DNA from: JAKACA01 sp050008715
GTDB taxonomy: Bacteria > Actinomycetota > Acidimicrobiia > Acidimicrobiales > Bog-793
Direction of reading: 5' to 3'
DNA length: 64,000 nucleotides
NCBI GenBank assembly: GCA_050008715.1
Contig: JBEKMC010000003.1
Location: 1-64,000 of the forward strand
The notes beneath the pieces are model-generated. The model did no database searches, was not told where the DNA came from, and saw nothing but the letters and a program-made list of their open reading frames with translations. A program made the translations under genes and the position numbers. Position 1 is the stretch's first letter. Each line of letters begins with the position of its first letter. Shown here in pieces: positions 1-7,855 of the stretch.

Positions 1-2708
1 GGATCGAGCGCGTAGATTCCCGCCGTCAGCCCAAAGCCCGTCGAGTTCTGCCAGGCGATCGCTTCGTCGAGATCTCTCGCTCGCATGAGCCCGAGCACTG
101 GGCCGAAGCACTCGGTCTGGTGGAACCATGACCGGGGACGCACGCCGAGACGGACGCCCGGCCGCCACAGGTAACGCTTTTCGTCGAGCGGGACTGGTTC
201 GACGAGCCATTCCTCTCCGGGAGCAAGCTCGACCAACCCCCTCTCCAGGACAGCATCCGGCGGCCGGATCAGCGGGCCAATCGAAGTCGCGAGGTCCCAG
301 CCTGGTCCAGGCCTGAGCGTCCGCACGGCGTCGGCCAAGCGGCGACGGAACCTCTCGTCGTCGTAGACGGACGCCTCGACGATGCCCAAGCTGGCGGCCG
401 AGCACTTCTGCCCGGCGTGACCGAAGGCGGACTTCACCAGCTCGGCGATCGCCTCGTCGATGTCGGCGGTAGCGGTGATGACGATGGCGTTCTTGCCACT
501 CGTCTCGGCATGCAGCCGCAGAGTTGGTCGCCACCCGAGGAACATCCGGGCTGTCTCGAAAGATCCCGTGAGCACAACGGCGTCGACGTCAGGGTGCGTG
601 ATGAGCCGCCGGCCCGCCGCGCGGTCCCGGCTCGGCACGAAATGAAGCGCGGAGGGCGGGATGCCGCCCTCCCACAGCGCCTGCGCAAGTTCGGCTGCGA
701 TGGCAACCGTGTCAGAGGACGGCTTGAGGATGACCGTGTTTCCAGCGGCGAGGGCAGCGAGCACGCCGCCCGCAGGAATCGATAGCGGAAAGTTCCACGG
801 CGAAGCCACGACGACCGTGCCAAGGGGTCGGTACCCCGGATCGGTCGGCACCATATCGGCGTAGTAGCGGGCGAAGTCGATTGCCTCCGACACTTCTGGA
901 TCGCCCTCTCGTAGGGTCTTGCCGCCGTCGTACGCCATCACGGCAAGGAGTCGGCCGCGCATGCGGACGAGCGAGTCGGCCGCACCCAAAAGGGCGCGGC
1001 GACGCTCGTCGGGAGTGGAGGCCCAGCTTTCGCGGCCGGCCTTTGCGGCAGCCAGTGCCGCTTCGACCGCGGATGTGTCAGCCGAAAGCCAGTGATACAG
1101 GGGGACTTCCGGACGACCGGGATCGATACCTATCTCCGCCGGTGTGGCTTCCAGCTGTCGCCCGTCGATGACGGGTCGGTAGTCGGGAAGGCCTTCCTTG
1201 GCAACCTTGGCGAGGTGCTCTTCGGCCCAGCGGCGGTTGGCGGGAATGACGAAGTCGGTGTCGGGCTCGTTCTCGAAACCCGTACCAACCCGGGCCGGCA
1301 CCTCGTCCTCTCTGCACTGCGTGCGCCTCGTACTGACAGGGTCTTGCCGGCGATCGCTCACCGAGCGGCGGAACCTCGCGGCCTCCTGTTCCCACACAGT
1401 CGAGCCGGCAGTCATTGCGAACTGGTGGGCGAGGAAGTTCTCAGGCGAACTGTTCTCGTCAAGACGGCGAACGAGGTATGCGATCGCCGACTCGAGCTCC
1501 GCCGGCTCCACAATCGGCGCATAGAGCCGCAGTCCTCCGAGACGCACCGCGACAGCTTCCGCCGTTGCGGGTGTCATGCCTTCCAGCATCTCGAACTCCA
1601 CCCGCGCGGCCTGGCCGCTCGCTTCGGCGACCGTGGCCGCCCATGCGAGCTCGAATAGATTGTGGCTGGCGACACCGACCCTCACTGCGCCGGCGTTCAC
1701 CGGGTCGAGGGCAATGTCGAGCAGTCGCTTGTACTGAGCGTCGGCCCCTTGCTTGGACGCGAAGGGGGCAGACGGCCAACCGCGGATCTCCGCCTCCACG
1801 TGCTCCATCGCCAGGTTGGCACCCTTCACCAGCCGGACCTTGATCCAACTGGCGGTCCTCTCGTAGCGAAGCCTGGCAAACCGGCAGAGGTCTTCGAGCG
1901 CAGCGAGCGAGTCGGGCAGGTAGGCCTGCAGTACGATGCCGGCCGGCAGCCGCTCGTACGGCTCTTCGTCGAGCACCTTCTTGAACACTGCCAGGGTCAA
2001 CTCGAGATCGCGGAACTCCTCCATGTCGAGGTTGACGAACTTCGGCGGGTCGAAGCCAAGCGCCTTGTCGAACAGTTTGCGCAGTTGGGCAGAGATCCGC
2101 TCGACTTCGTAGTCAAAGCGCACCACGTCGATCTGGGCGCAGATCGACGAGACCTTGACCGACACGTAGTCGACCGCAGGGTGCTCGAGCGTCGTCATGA
2201 TGCGGCCAAGCCGTCGCTCGGCCTCGTCGTCGCCAAGGATTGCCTCGCCGAGCGCGTTCACGTTCAGTTGAATGCCCTGCTCGGCACGTTTCGCCGCATG
2301 CCTGCCGAACTCGTCGGCGGCTGCAGGCAGGATCACCCCGCCCATCTCGGCTCGGACGCGCTTCCTCGCGAGGGGTACGACGATGCCCGGGAGCAATGGT
2401 GCCAGCGCACCACCCATACGGAGTGACAACTGGTCGAGTGGGCCAAGCACCGAAACGCCGCTGCCGGCCCGCACGAGGTCCGCGAGCAGTCGTGCCGCCC
2501 GGCGCGGATCGTGGATGCGAAGGACCTCGTCGGTTAACGCCAAGATCAGCGTTCGCCCCGCGGGTTCGGCCAGGATACGTGTCAGGCGGGCCGACTGCCG
2601 GCGTTCGTGGCTGGTGCGCCGTCGATCCGCGTCCTCGAGCAACGAGGCGGCAAGTGTCTCCGCACACGCGACCAGCAACCCCTCATCAGGCACGCGTATC
2701 TCGGTCAT
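1..2708 (-). CDS. putA: Bifunctional proline dehydrogenase / L-glutamate gamma-semialdehyde (P5C) dehydrogenase, 3' end cut by window edge
   Basis: Oxidises proline to pyrroline-5-carboxylate (FAD) and then to glutamate (NAD+). I read the frame by hand: it is open from ATG 2708 to the left edge, 902 codons, with GGGGGAG 8 nt ahead of the ATG. The PRODH barrel fills roughly residues 1-470, with motifs VSVKVSS, VNLDMEEFRDLELT, RLVKGAN and RRLDENSSPENF. The aldehyde dehydrogenase domain starts near 510 and shows SPWNFPLSIPAGGV, HAETSGKNAIVIT and GHAGQKCSAAS, with catalytic Cys769. No N-terminal ribbon-helix-helix DNA-binding domain is present, so it should be an enzyme only, as expected for actinobacterial PutA. 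About 250 residues are probably missing beyond the edge. It lies 34 bp downstream of the TetR gene on the same strand and may be cotranscribed with it. Confidence 0.93.
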   Translation of the reverse strand, partial: MTEIRVPDEGLLVACAETLAASLLEDADRRRTSHERRQSARLTRILAEPAGRTLILALTDEVLRIHDPRRAARLLADLVRAGSGVSVLGPLDQLSLRMGGALAPLLPGIVVPLARKRVRAEMGGVILPAAADEFGRHAAKRAEQGIQLNVNALGEAILGDDEAERRLGRIMTTLEHPAVDYVSVKVSSICAQIDVVRFDYEVERISAQLRKLFDKALGFDPPKFVNLDMEEFRDLELTLAVFKKVLDEEPYERLPAGIVLQAYLPDSLAALEDLCRFARLRYERTASWIKVRLVKGANLAMEHVEAEIRGWPSAPFASKQGADAQYKRLLDIALDPVNAGAVRVGVASHNLFELAWAATVAEASGQAARVEFEMLEGMTPATAEAVAVRLGGLRLYAPIVEPAELESAIAYLVRRLDENSSPENFLAHQFAMTAGSTVWEQEAARFRRSVSDRRQDPVSTRRTQCREDEVPARVGTGFENEPDTDFVIPANRRWAEEHLAKVAKEGLPDYRPVIDGRQLEATPAEIGIDPGRPEVPLYHWLSADTSAVEAALAAAKAGRESWASTPDERRRALLGAADSLVRMRGRLLAVMAYDGGKTLREGDPEVSEAIDFARYYADMVPTDPGYRPLGTVVVASPWNFPLSIPAGGVLAALAAGNTVILKPSSDTVAIAAELAQALWEGGIPPSALHFVPSRDRAAGRRLITHPDVDAVVLTGSFETARMFLGWRPTLRLHAETSGKNAIVITATADIDEAIAELVKSAFGHAGQKCSAASLGIVEASVYDDERFRRRLADAVRTLRPGPGWDLATSIGPLIRPPDAVLERGLVELAPGEEWLVEPVPLDEKRYLWRPGVRLGVRPRSWFHQTECFGPVLGLMRARDLDEAIAWQNSTGFGLTAGIYALD

Positions 2709-2742
2709 GGAGTCATTCTCCCCCTGAACGAGACGGCGTCAA

Positions 2743-3357
2743 CTAGGTATGGAGCACCGAGCTGACGAAGAGAGCAGACACAGCCGCCGCCAGTTCTGTG
2801 GGATCACTGACCGGTATGCGTTCACCGAGACGACCGGAGAGCCACAAGCTCGCCAATCCATGCACGAGCGACCATGCCGCCACTCCGACGACGATGGGGT
2901 CATGGCCCGCCAGACTGCCTTCAGCCTCACATCTCGCAAGACTGTCGACGAGTAGGCGGTAAGCCGTCTCCGTGGCCTCGACGAGTTCGGCAAGGTCTAC
3001 GTTCAACGCATCTGGACGAAACATCACCTCGAAATACTCCGGCTGCCGAATCGCGAAGCGAACGTACCCGCGACCGACCGCGGCCAGCTGATCGGCGCCG
3101 GTCTCGCATGCAGAGCGCCCGATCTCCTCTGTCACAGAGGCCGCCAGCTGTCGGTACCCCTCGGCAGCGAACGCCGCCAGCATCCCTGCCTTGTTGCCGA
3201 AATGATGGGCCGGGGCGGCGTGAGAGACACCGGCCCTCCGGGCCACATCCCGAAGTGAGACGCCACTTGGACCGGACTCGCGCACGGCCTCGCCGATGGC
3301 AGCGACAAGCCGGTCAGGGAGTCCCGGAGGGCGGCGCATCGCTGGCAATCTTGACAT
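2743..3357 (-). CDS. TetR/AcrR family transcriptional regulator
   Basis: A 204-residue one-component repressor. The N-terminal helix-turn-helix spans about residues 15-62, with SLRDVARRAGVSHAAPAHHF as the recognition region. The rest is an all-helical ligand domain that resembles the WHG-type TetR C-terminus (FEVMFRPDALNVD, then AAWSLVHGLASLWLSG). The ATG at 3357 lies in a CTTGACA-rich promoter region, and an internal ATG at 3339 (residue 7) is an equally possible start. A perfect 15-bp palindrome sits 12 bp upstream, between this gene and the divergent DinB/YCII gene, so autoregulation and control of the divergent gene are likely. putA follows 34 bp downstream. The ligand cannot be read from the sequence. 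Confidence 0.9.
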   Translation of the reverse strand: MSRLPAMRRPPGLPDRLVAAIGEAVRESGPSGVSLRDVARRAGVSHAAPAHHFGNKAGMLAAFAAEGYRQLAASVTEEIGRSACETGADQLAAVGRGYVRFAIRQPEYFEVMFRPDALNVDLAELVEATETAYRLLVDSLARCEAEGSLAGHDPIVVGVAAWSLVHGLASLWLSGRLGERIPVSDPTELAAAVSALFVSSVLHT

Positions 3358-3368
3358 GATGGGACTAA

Positions 3369-3383
3369 CTTGACAATGTCAAG
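3369..3383. promoter_or_regulatory. Candidate TetR operator, CTTGACA-A-TGTCAAG
   Basis: A perfect inverted repeat with 7-bp arms around one central base lies in the 43-bp space between the divergent TetR and DinB/YCII starts. A third CTTGACA copy occurs at 3350-3356, 19 bp away in direct orientation, overlapping the TetR start. The arms contain TTGACA, a consensus -35 hexamer, on both strands, so binding would block divergent promoters. Assignment to the adjacent TetR protein is inference from position and symmetry. Confidence 0.6.
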
Positions 3384-3400
3384 CTAGAAGAGGGGGTCCG

Positions 3401-4216
3401 ATGATGCAGCGCCACGAGATCGAGGCGGCGTACGCACCCTTCGTGGCGTCACTGCGCGCTGGCGGCCACCTAGAACCGGCTGACGGCTGGGACGCGGGGC
3501 GCATCGCCGCACACGTCATCGCCAGCAACGACACGATTGCCGAGGCCGCCGAGCGAGTAGCCGCTGGCGAGGTGCCTTCGTACGACAACACTCCAGCCGT
3601 CGACGGGGCCCGACTGGCCTGGATGGCCGACATGGCGGGCGGCCTCGCCGGCTTGGCCGACGAAGTCGAACGGTCCGCTACCCGATTGGCGGAGGCCGCT
3701 GCTCACCTCGGCGAGATGAGCGGAACCGAGGTGAAGGTAACAATCCATAGCGATGGCGAGATCGTGGCGGACGGCCCAATGCCGATCTCCGCCTTCGTCG
3801 AGGGCAACGCCTCGTTCCACCTCGGCATGCACCGCGAGCAGTTACGTGCTCTCGAGCCGGAGAGGAAGACGGAGCCGCCGACGGGTTTCGAGTCGTTCGA
3901 GCTGGTGCTGCTCCGCGCCGCTCCCGACGCTCCCGAGCTGACGGAGAATGAGACCGCCGCGCTCCTCCGCCAACATCTCGGGCATTTCACGACGATGCAC
4001 AAGCTGGGCCTGATGAAAGTCGCCGGGCCGCTCCGCCAGCAGCCCGAGGGCTCAGATCTCGCCGGTATTTGCATCTATCAGACGGGCTCGGTGGAGACGA
4101 CCCGACGGCTCGCCGAAGACGACCCGGCCATTCGTGCAGGCGACATGGTTGTCGAGGTGATGCAGTGGCTCACCCCCGAGAACTCCATCAGCTTCGCCGA
4201 CCCGGAGTCGGACTGA
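3401..4216 (+). CDS. DinB/maleylpyruvate-isomerase-like protein fused to a C-terminal YCII domain
   Basis: A 271-residue protein with two parts. Residues 1-150 look like a DinB-fold four-helix bundle of the mycothiol-dependent maleylpyruvate isomerase type, with GWDAGRIAAHVIASND near the start and NASFHLGMHREQL near residue 140, which supply the usual metal-ligand histidines. Residues 165-265 are a YCII-like ferredoxin-fold domain (FELVLLRAAPDAP, RQHLGHFTTMHKLGLMKVAG, DMVVEVMQWL). The GAAGAGGGGG ribosome site precedes two tandem ATGs, 3401 and 3404. The next gene, also DinB-type, begins 27 bp downstream, so the two are probably one transcript. The substrate is unknown. DinB-YCII fusions are not a combination I recognise as common. 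Confidence 0.75.
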   Translation: MMQRHEIEAAYAPFVASLRAGGHLEPADGWDAGRIAAHVIASNDTIAEAAERVAAGEVPSYDNTPAVDGARLAWMADMAGGLAGLADEVERSATRLAEAAAHLGEMSGTEVKVTIHSDGEIVADGPMPISAFVEGNASFHLGMHREQLRALEPERKTEPPTGFESFELVLLRAAPDAPELTENETAALLRQHLGHFTTMHKLGLMKVAGPLRQQPEGSDLAGICIYQTGSVETTRRLAEDDPAIRAGDMVVEVMQWLTPENSISFADPESD

Positions 4217-4243
4217 CGGGCGGGCACGGGCACGGAGGTAGCT

Positions 4244-4864
4244 ATGGATACGTGGCAGGCGATTGCTGAAGAGCGCTCGGCGCTGGCTGACGACCTCTCG
4301 ACGCTCGACCACAGTCTGTGGGACGCGCAGTCGTTGTGCAGCGAGTGGAAGGTGCGACACGTCGTCGGCCACCTCGTCGCCGGGGCGGACGTGAAGACCA
4401 CCGCGTTCCTCGCGGGAATGCTCAAGAACGGCATGAACTTCAATCGCTTCATGGCGCGTGGAGGCTTGGAGCTCGGGGCCGTGCCGCCCGACGAACTCGT
4501 TGGTCAGTTCAGGAAGACGATCGCCATGCGACGCGCGCCGACGGGAGCACGACCCGAAGTCATGCTGCTCGATGTTGTGTGTCATAGCGTGGACATCCGC
4601 CGCCCGGCAGGCATGACTCGGAGCGTGCCGGAGGCCACGTTACGGATGGCGGCCGACCTGGTGAAGGTGGTCGGTTTCCCGCTCAACGCGAAGAAGCGCA
4701 TCGCCGGTCTGCGGGTGTCAGCCACCGATGTCGACTGGTCGACGGGCGATGGTCCGTCCGTCGAGGGCCCGCTGGCGTCGCTCGTCCTCGTGATGGCGGG
4801 TCGCGAAGCTCTGCTCGAGGAGCTGTCGGGCGAGGGCCTGCAAAGCATTGCGGCGCGTATGTGA
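4244..4864 (+). CDS. Maleylpyruvate isomerase family mycothiol-dependent protein (TIGR03083-like, DinB superfamily)
   Basis: A 206-residue protein of the actinobacterial DinB/MDMPI family. The usual order is seen: an N-terminal helix with SLWDAQSLCSEWKVRHVVGH (metal-ligand His in VVGHL), a middle region, then LLDVVCHSVDIRRPAG, where the second histidine lies, and a C-terminal domain around DWSTGDGPSVEGPLASLVLV that resembles the small MDMPI C-terminal domain. A good GGAGG site stands 5 nt before ATG 4244. It lies 27 bp after the DinB/YCII gene. Members use mycothiol or bacillithiol in thiol-transfer or isomerisation reactions, but the reaction here cannot be assigned. Confidence 0.82.
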   Translation: MDTWQAIAEERSALADDLSTLDHSLWDAQSLCSEWKVRHVVGHLVAGADVKTTAFLAGMLKNGMNFNRFMARGGLELGAVPPDELVGQFRKTIAMRRAPTGARPEVMLLDVVCHSVDIRRPAGMTRSVPEATLRMAADLVKVVGFPLNAKKRIAGLRVSATDVDWSTGDGPSVEGPLASLVLVMAGREALLEELSGEGLQSIAARM

Positions 4865-4990
4865 TGTGACGATGTAGGGCTCGTCGTCGTTTCGCCGGCG
4901 CCCGTTCGGGTACCGATGGTCTCGGCCGCACGCACGTTCGCAACGTGGAAGATGACAGTCGAGCGCTCGTGCGGGCGCTAGGTTCGCCCC

Positions 4991-5515
4991 ATGGTGCAAG
5001 ACCTCGAGGATCCGAGACGAGTCGAACCGGCGCAGGGAGGGCTCGGCGAGCGGGAGATGCTCGAAGGCTGGCTCGAGTTCCACCGGGCAACCCTTCTGCT
5101 CAAGGCGGAGGGGTTGCCCGACGAGGAGCGCAAGGCGAGACCTGTCGCCACTTCGAAGCTGTCCTTGCACGGCCTCGTCCGGCACATGGCCGAGGTGGAG
5201 AGGTCGTGGTTCGGCCGCGTTCTCCTGAGGCAGCCGGACGCCCCGTATCTCTGGTACGACCCCAGCAACGAAGACAGTGACTTGGCGCCCCTCGACCGAG
5301 CCGATTGGGAGAGCGACCTCCTGGCATGGCAGCAGGAGTGCGAGGCGAGCCGGGGCGCCGCCGTGGGCTACAGCCTGGACGATGTCGGCGTGACCAGACG
5401 GGGCGACGAGTGCTCACTGCGGTGGATCTACGTCCACATGATCGAGGAGTACGCCCGCCACAACGGCCACGCCGACCTCATCAGGGAGATGGTGGACGGC
5501 GCCGTTGGCTGTTGA
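4991..5515 (+). CDS. DinB family protein, DUF664 type
   Basis: A 174-residue protein. The DUF664 signature is clear: MLEGWLEFHRATLLLKAEGL near residue 23, LSLHGLVRHMAEVERSWF (first His) and LRWIYVHMIEEYARHNGHAD at the C-terminus, giving the HxxxxxxxxxHxxH ligand pattern of the DinB fold. It is the third DinB-type gene in a row, 126 bp after its neighbour, so it may have its own promoter. The start at 4991 lacks an obvious ribosome site. A shorter start at the internal ATG (residue 23) would remove part of helix 1 and is less likely. Function unknown; probably a thiol-dependent metalloenzyme. Confidence 0.85.
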   Translation: MVQDLEDPRRVEPAQGGLGEREMLEGWLEFHRATLLLKAEGLPDEERKARPVATSKLSLHGLVRHMAEVERSWFGRVLLRQPDAPYLWYDPSNEDSDLAPLDRADWESDLLAWQQECEASRGAAVGYSLDDVGVTRRGDECSLRWIYVHMIEEYARHNGHADLIREMVDGAVGC

Positions 5516-5572
5516 TCCAGTCCGCTTCCAGCGACCAGTCCCGTAGCTCATATCGTGGTCGCGCGCCCTCCT

Positions 5573-6313
5573 CTACGAGGCAAGCCGATAGAGCGACACG
5601 TGTGACCGTGAATCCGCCGTGAACTCGGTCCCTGCCCAATCGGCGTGCCTCGCTTCCAGCACGAACCCGGCGAGTTGTCCCATCAAGTCGAGCTCGGCCG
5701 GCCAGATGTACCTGTGCGGACTGCGGAAGACGCGTGCTTCCTTGTCGCTACCAAAAACGAAGTGGTGAGAGACGACAAGCTGGCGCACCACGTCATAGGT
5801 GTCCAGGCCGATGTAGCCGGGCGCCGATTGGAAGACGGTGGCCTGCTGGCCCGGTGGGAGCCTCTGCAACTCAGGCACCCACAGCTCGATCAGGAACCGA
5901 CCGCCAGGTGCGAGGTGCCGGGCAGCATTTCGGAAGCATGCGATCTGCTCCGCCTGCGTGAGGAGGTTCGAGATCGTGTTGTAGACGAGGTACACGAGCG
6001 TGTATTCGCCTGGTGCCCCGGCCGTCGCCATGTCCCCGACGATGACCGGGATCGTCGATTCGTCGACCTTCGTACGGAGCTGATCGATCATCGGTTGAGA
6101 GAGCTCGATACCGGTGACCGGGACCCCGCGCTGCGCGAGCGGCACCGCCACGCGTCCGGTCCCGATCGCAAACTCGAGCGCCCGACCCTCACCGGCCAGT
6201 TCGGCCAGACGATCCACGGTGGGACCCAATACGTCGGGTGCAAACATGCCCGCGCCCGGCGAGTCGTATCGCTGGGCTGCATCGACGTCCCAGATTTCCT
6301 CCTGTCGCAACAC
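5573..6313 (-). CDS. Class I SAM-dependent methyltransferase
   Basis: A 246-residue soluble methyltransferase. SAM motif I is seen as ALEFAIGTGRVAVPLAQRG, motif II as VTGIELSQPMIDQL, and the later strands as IPVIVGDMAT and YTLVYLVYNTISNL. The opening WDVDAAQRYDSPGAGMFAPD matches a common actinobacterial methyltransferase family that begins with a similar WDxxAAxxYD stretch. I chose GTG 6313, since the frame continues open upstream only as a shadow of the secreted-protein gene. TTG 6310 is possible. The start lies 5 bp after the stop of that upstream gene, so the two are probably cotranscribed. The substrate cannot be inferred. Confidence 0.85.
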   Translation of the reverse strand: MLRQEEIWDVDAAQRYDSPGAGMFAPDVLGPTVDRLAELAGEGRALEFAIGTGRVAVPLAQRGVPVTGIELSQPMIDQLRTKVDESTIPVIVGDMATAGAPGEYTLVYLVYNTISNLLTQAEQIACFRNAARHLAPGGRFLIELWVPELQRLPPGQQATVFQSAPGYIGLDTYDVVRQLVVSHHFVFGSDKEARVFRSPHRYIWPAELDLMGQLAGFVLEARHADWAGTEFTADSRSHVSLYRLAS

Positions 6314-6318
6314 GTGAC

Positions 6319-7014
6319 TTATTTGGGCTGTGTAGTCGACGTCGGGTCGGCGATACGCCAGGTCTTGCCGTTCCAGATCTCGGCCAACGGCGAGGCGCCG
6401 GATCTGTAGGAGCCGACGGCCTCGCACCATGTCGTGGTCCTGCAGCTGATCGCGGACAGCAGAGCGATGGCACCCCCGGGCGGCGTGGGTGGCTTGGCGA
6501 TGGCCTTCAGTGTCCTTCCATTCCACTTCGCTGCGAGCACAGAGAGGGCGGCGCCGTAGTTGCCGAGCGCGACGCAGAACTTGGCCGCCACGCACGAGAC
6601 CGAACTGAACGAGTCGACGTAATTGCCGACGAGAACGCAGAAGTTCCTCGCTGCGCAGGACACCGCGTAGACCTGGATCAGGTCGGCCCCCAACGGGACG
6701 GCCGTCTTCTCGACAGTCCATGTCTTTCCGTTCCACCACTCGGCGAGAGCGCCTGTGGAGGCGATGCCGTTCACCGTTCGTGGCACCTTGCCAACCGCCA
6801 TGCATTCCGAAGCCGATAGGCAGGACACGGAGACGAACTCGCCGACAGGCCGCGGTGTCGCACGAGCTGCGGGCGACGCCGCCGCGCCAACACCGGAGGC
6901 CGTCCACGTCACGGCGATGACGGACACGGAGACAGCTGAGACGAGCCAGGCACGAAAAGGAGCCTTGACTCCCCGCGCCGCTGCCGGAGAGCTCGCGGTG
7001 GTAGGCGACTTCAT
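6319..7014 (-). CDS. Secreted protein with SCxxxxxCxAVG repeats
   Basis: A 231-residue exported protein. After an alanine-rich N-terminus, a hydrophobic segment (AWLVSAVSVSVIAVTW) and an AAASPAARA cleavage region look like a signal peptide. The mature part carries four short repeats: SVSCLSASECMAVG, AVSCAARNFCVLVG, SVSCVAAKFCVALG and AISCRTTTWCEAVG. Three are followed by a WNGKTW or WNGRTL strand, as in a widespread actinobacterial family of probable beta-propeller exoproteins. The second repeat lacks its WNG strand, so one blade seems deleted. Four copies is short for this family, which often has seven or more. I placed the start at ATG 7014 (MKSPTTAS); the upstream 32 codons look noncoding. 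Function unknown. Confidence 0.72.
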   Translation of the reverse strand: MKSPTTASSPAAARGVKAPFRAWLVSAVSVSVIAVTWTASGVGAAASPAARATPRPVGEFVSVSCLSASECMAVGKVPRTVNGIASTGALAEWWNGKTWTVEKTAVPLGADLIQVYAVSCAARNFCVLVGNYVDSFSSVSCVAAKFCVALGNYGAALSVLAAKWNGRTLKAIAKPPTPPGGAIALLSAISCRTTTWCEAVGSYRSGASPLAEIWNGKTWRIADPTSTTQPK

Positions 7015-7133
7015 GGCCTTCAGCGTATTACGGCACTCCAGGCGGGCGCATCGGACGGGCTGAGCCCCTCCATCGCGTGAACTGGCTCGGTAGGGTATGA
7101 AAGAGTGCACGACTCTCGGACCTGGAGCAGAAA

Positions 7134-7814
7134 GTGGCTAACGAACTGAGGGTGACGCTGGAGCTTGGACCCAAGGACAAGAAAGTTGTTGCGGTGGCGC
7201 CAGACTGGCCCGGTCTTGAGCGCGGCGCGAAGACAGGAGACGCCGCAGTCGAGAAGCTGCAGTCCTACCTTCCGCGCTACGCAAAGGTGGCGAAGCTTGC
7301 CGGGCTGGATGCAGAGTTTGCGACCATCACGACCGTCGAGGTCGTGGAGCAATATCCGGGCACAGGCTCGACTGATTTCTGGGGCATCTCGTTCGCGTTT
7401 TCGAGCCTTGACGGCCAACAGATGTCAAGCGAAGGCTTAGAACGTGAGCTGACGCTCATGCAGGCGTGCTGGTCGTTCTTCGACGAGGTGCGTGCGCGCG
7501 TGTCGACCGAGATGCAGAAGGGTTCGCGAGGGGGCGGCCGAGATCGGGACCGCATCGTCGGTCACGTTCTCGGCGTTGAGCAGGACTGGGCAAAGAAGAT
7601 CGGCGTGCGCACGCCGGGAGACGCCGTCGTGACCGAGGACGAGGGACTCTCGAAGTATCGATCGGCCTATTGCGGGGCGATTCGGACCTTCCATTCCGAG
7701 GGCAAGATGGCGCGAACCTGGCCCCTGCGATACCTCATTCGGCACACCGCCTACCACGCGATGGACCATGGCTGGGAGATGGAAGACAAGGACCTGACGG
7801 ACGCAGTCGGATAG
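7134..7814 (+). CDS. DinB-like hypothetical protein
   Basis: A 226-residue protein starting at GTG 7134 behind a GGAG site. Its second half looks like a DinB-fold metalloprotein: DRIVGHVLGVEQDWAKK supplies a histidine and LRYLIRHTAYHAMDHGWEME an HxxxHxxxH cluster at the C-terminus. The first half (VTLELGPKDKKVVAVAPDWP, GLERGAKTGDAAVEKLQSYL) resembles a HicB-like antitoxin or sensor strand pattern and may be a separate small domain. This is the fourth DinB-like gene within 4.5 kb. It is divergent from the secreted repeat gene across 119 bp. Function unknown. Confidence 0.65.
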   Translation: MANELRVTLELGPKDKKVVAVAPDWPGLERGAKTGDAAVEKLQSYLPRYAKVAKLAGLDAEFATITTVEVVEQYPGTGSTDFWGISFAFSSLDGQQMSSEGLERELTLMQACWSFFDEVRARVSTEMQKGSRGGGRDRDRIVGHVLGVEQDWAKKIGVRTPGDAVVTEDEGLSKYRSAYCGAIRTFHSEGKMARTWPLRYLIRHTAYHAMDHGWEMEDKDLTDAVG

Positions 7815-7855
7815 GCCGCCCTCGGGCGGAAGACGCCTCACCCCTGCGGTCGCCG

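Noticed and set aside
6314..6907. N-terminal extension of the methyltransferase gene to 444 residues
   Set aside because: The added part is an out-of-frame copy of the secreted repeat protein gene and has no methyltransferase similarity.
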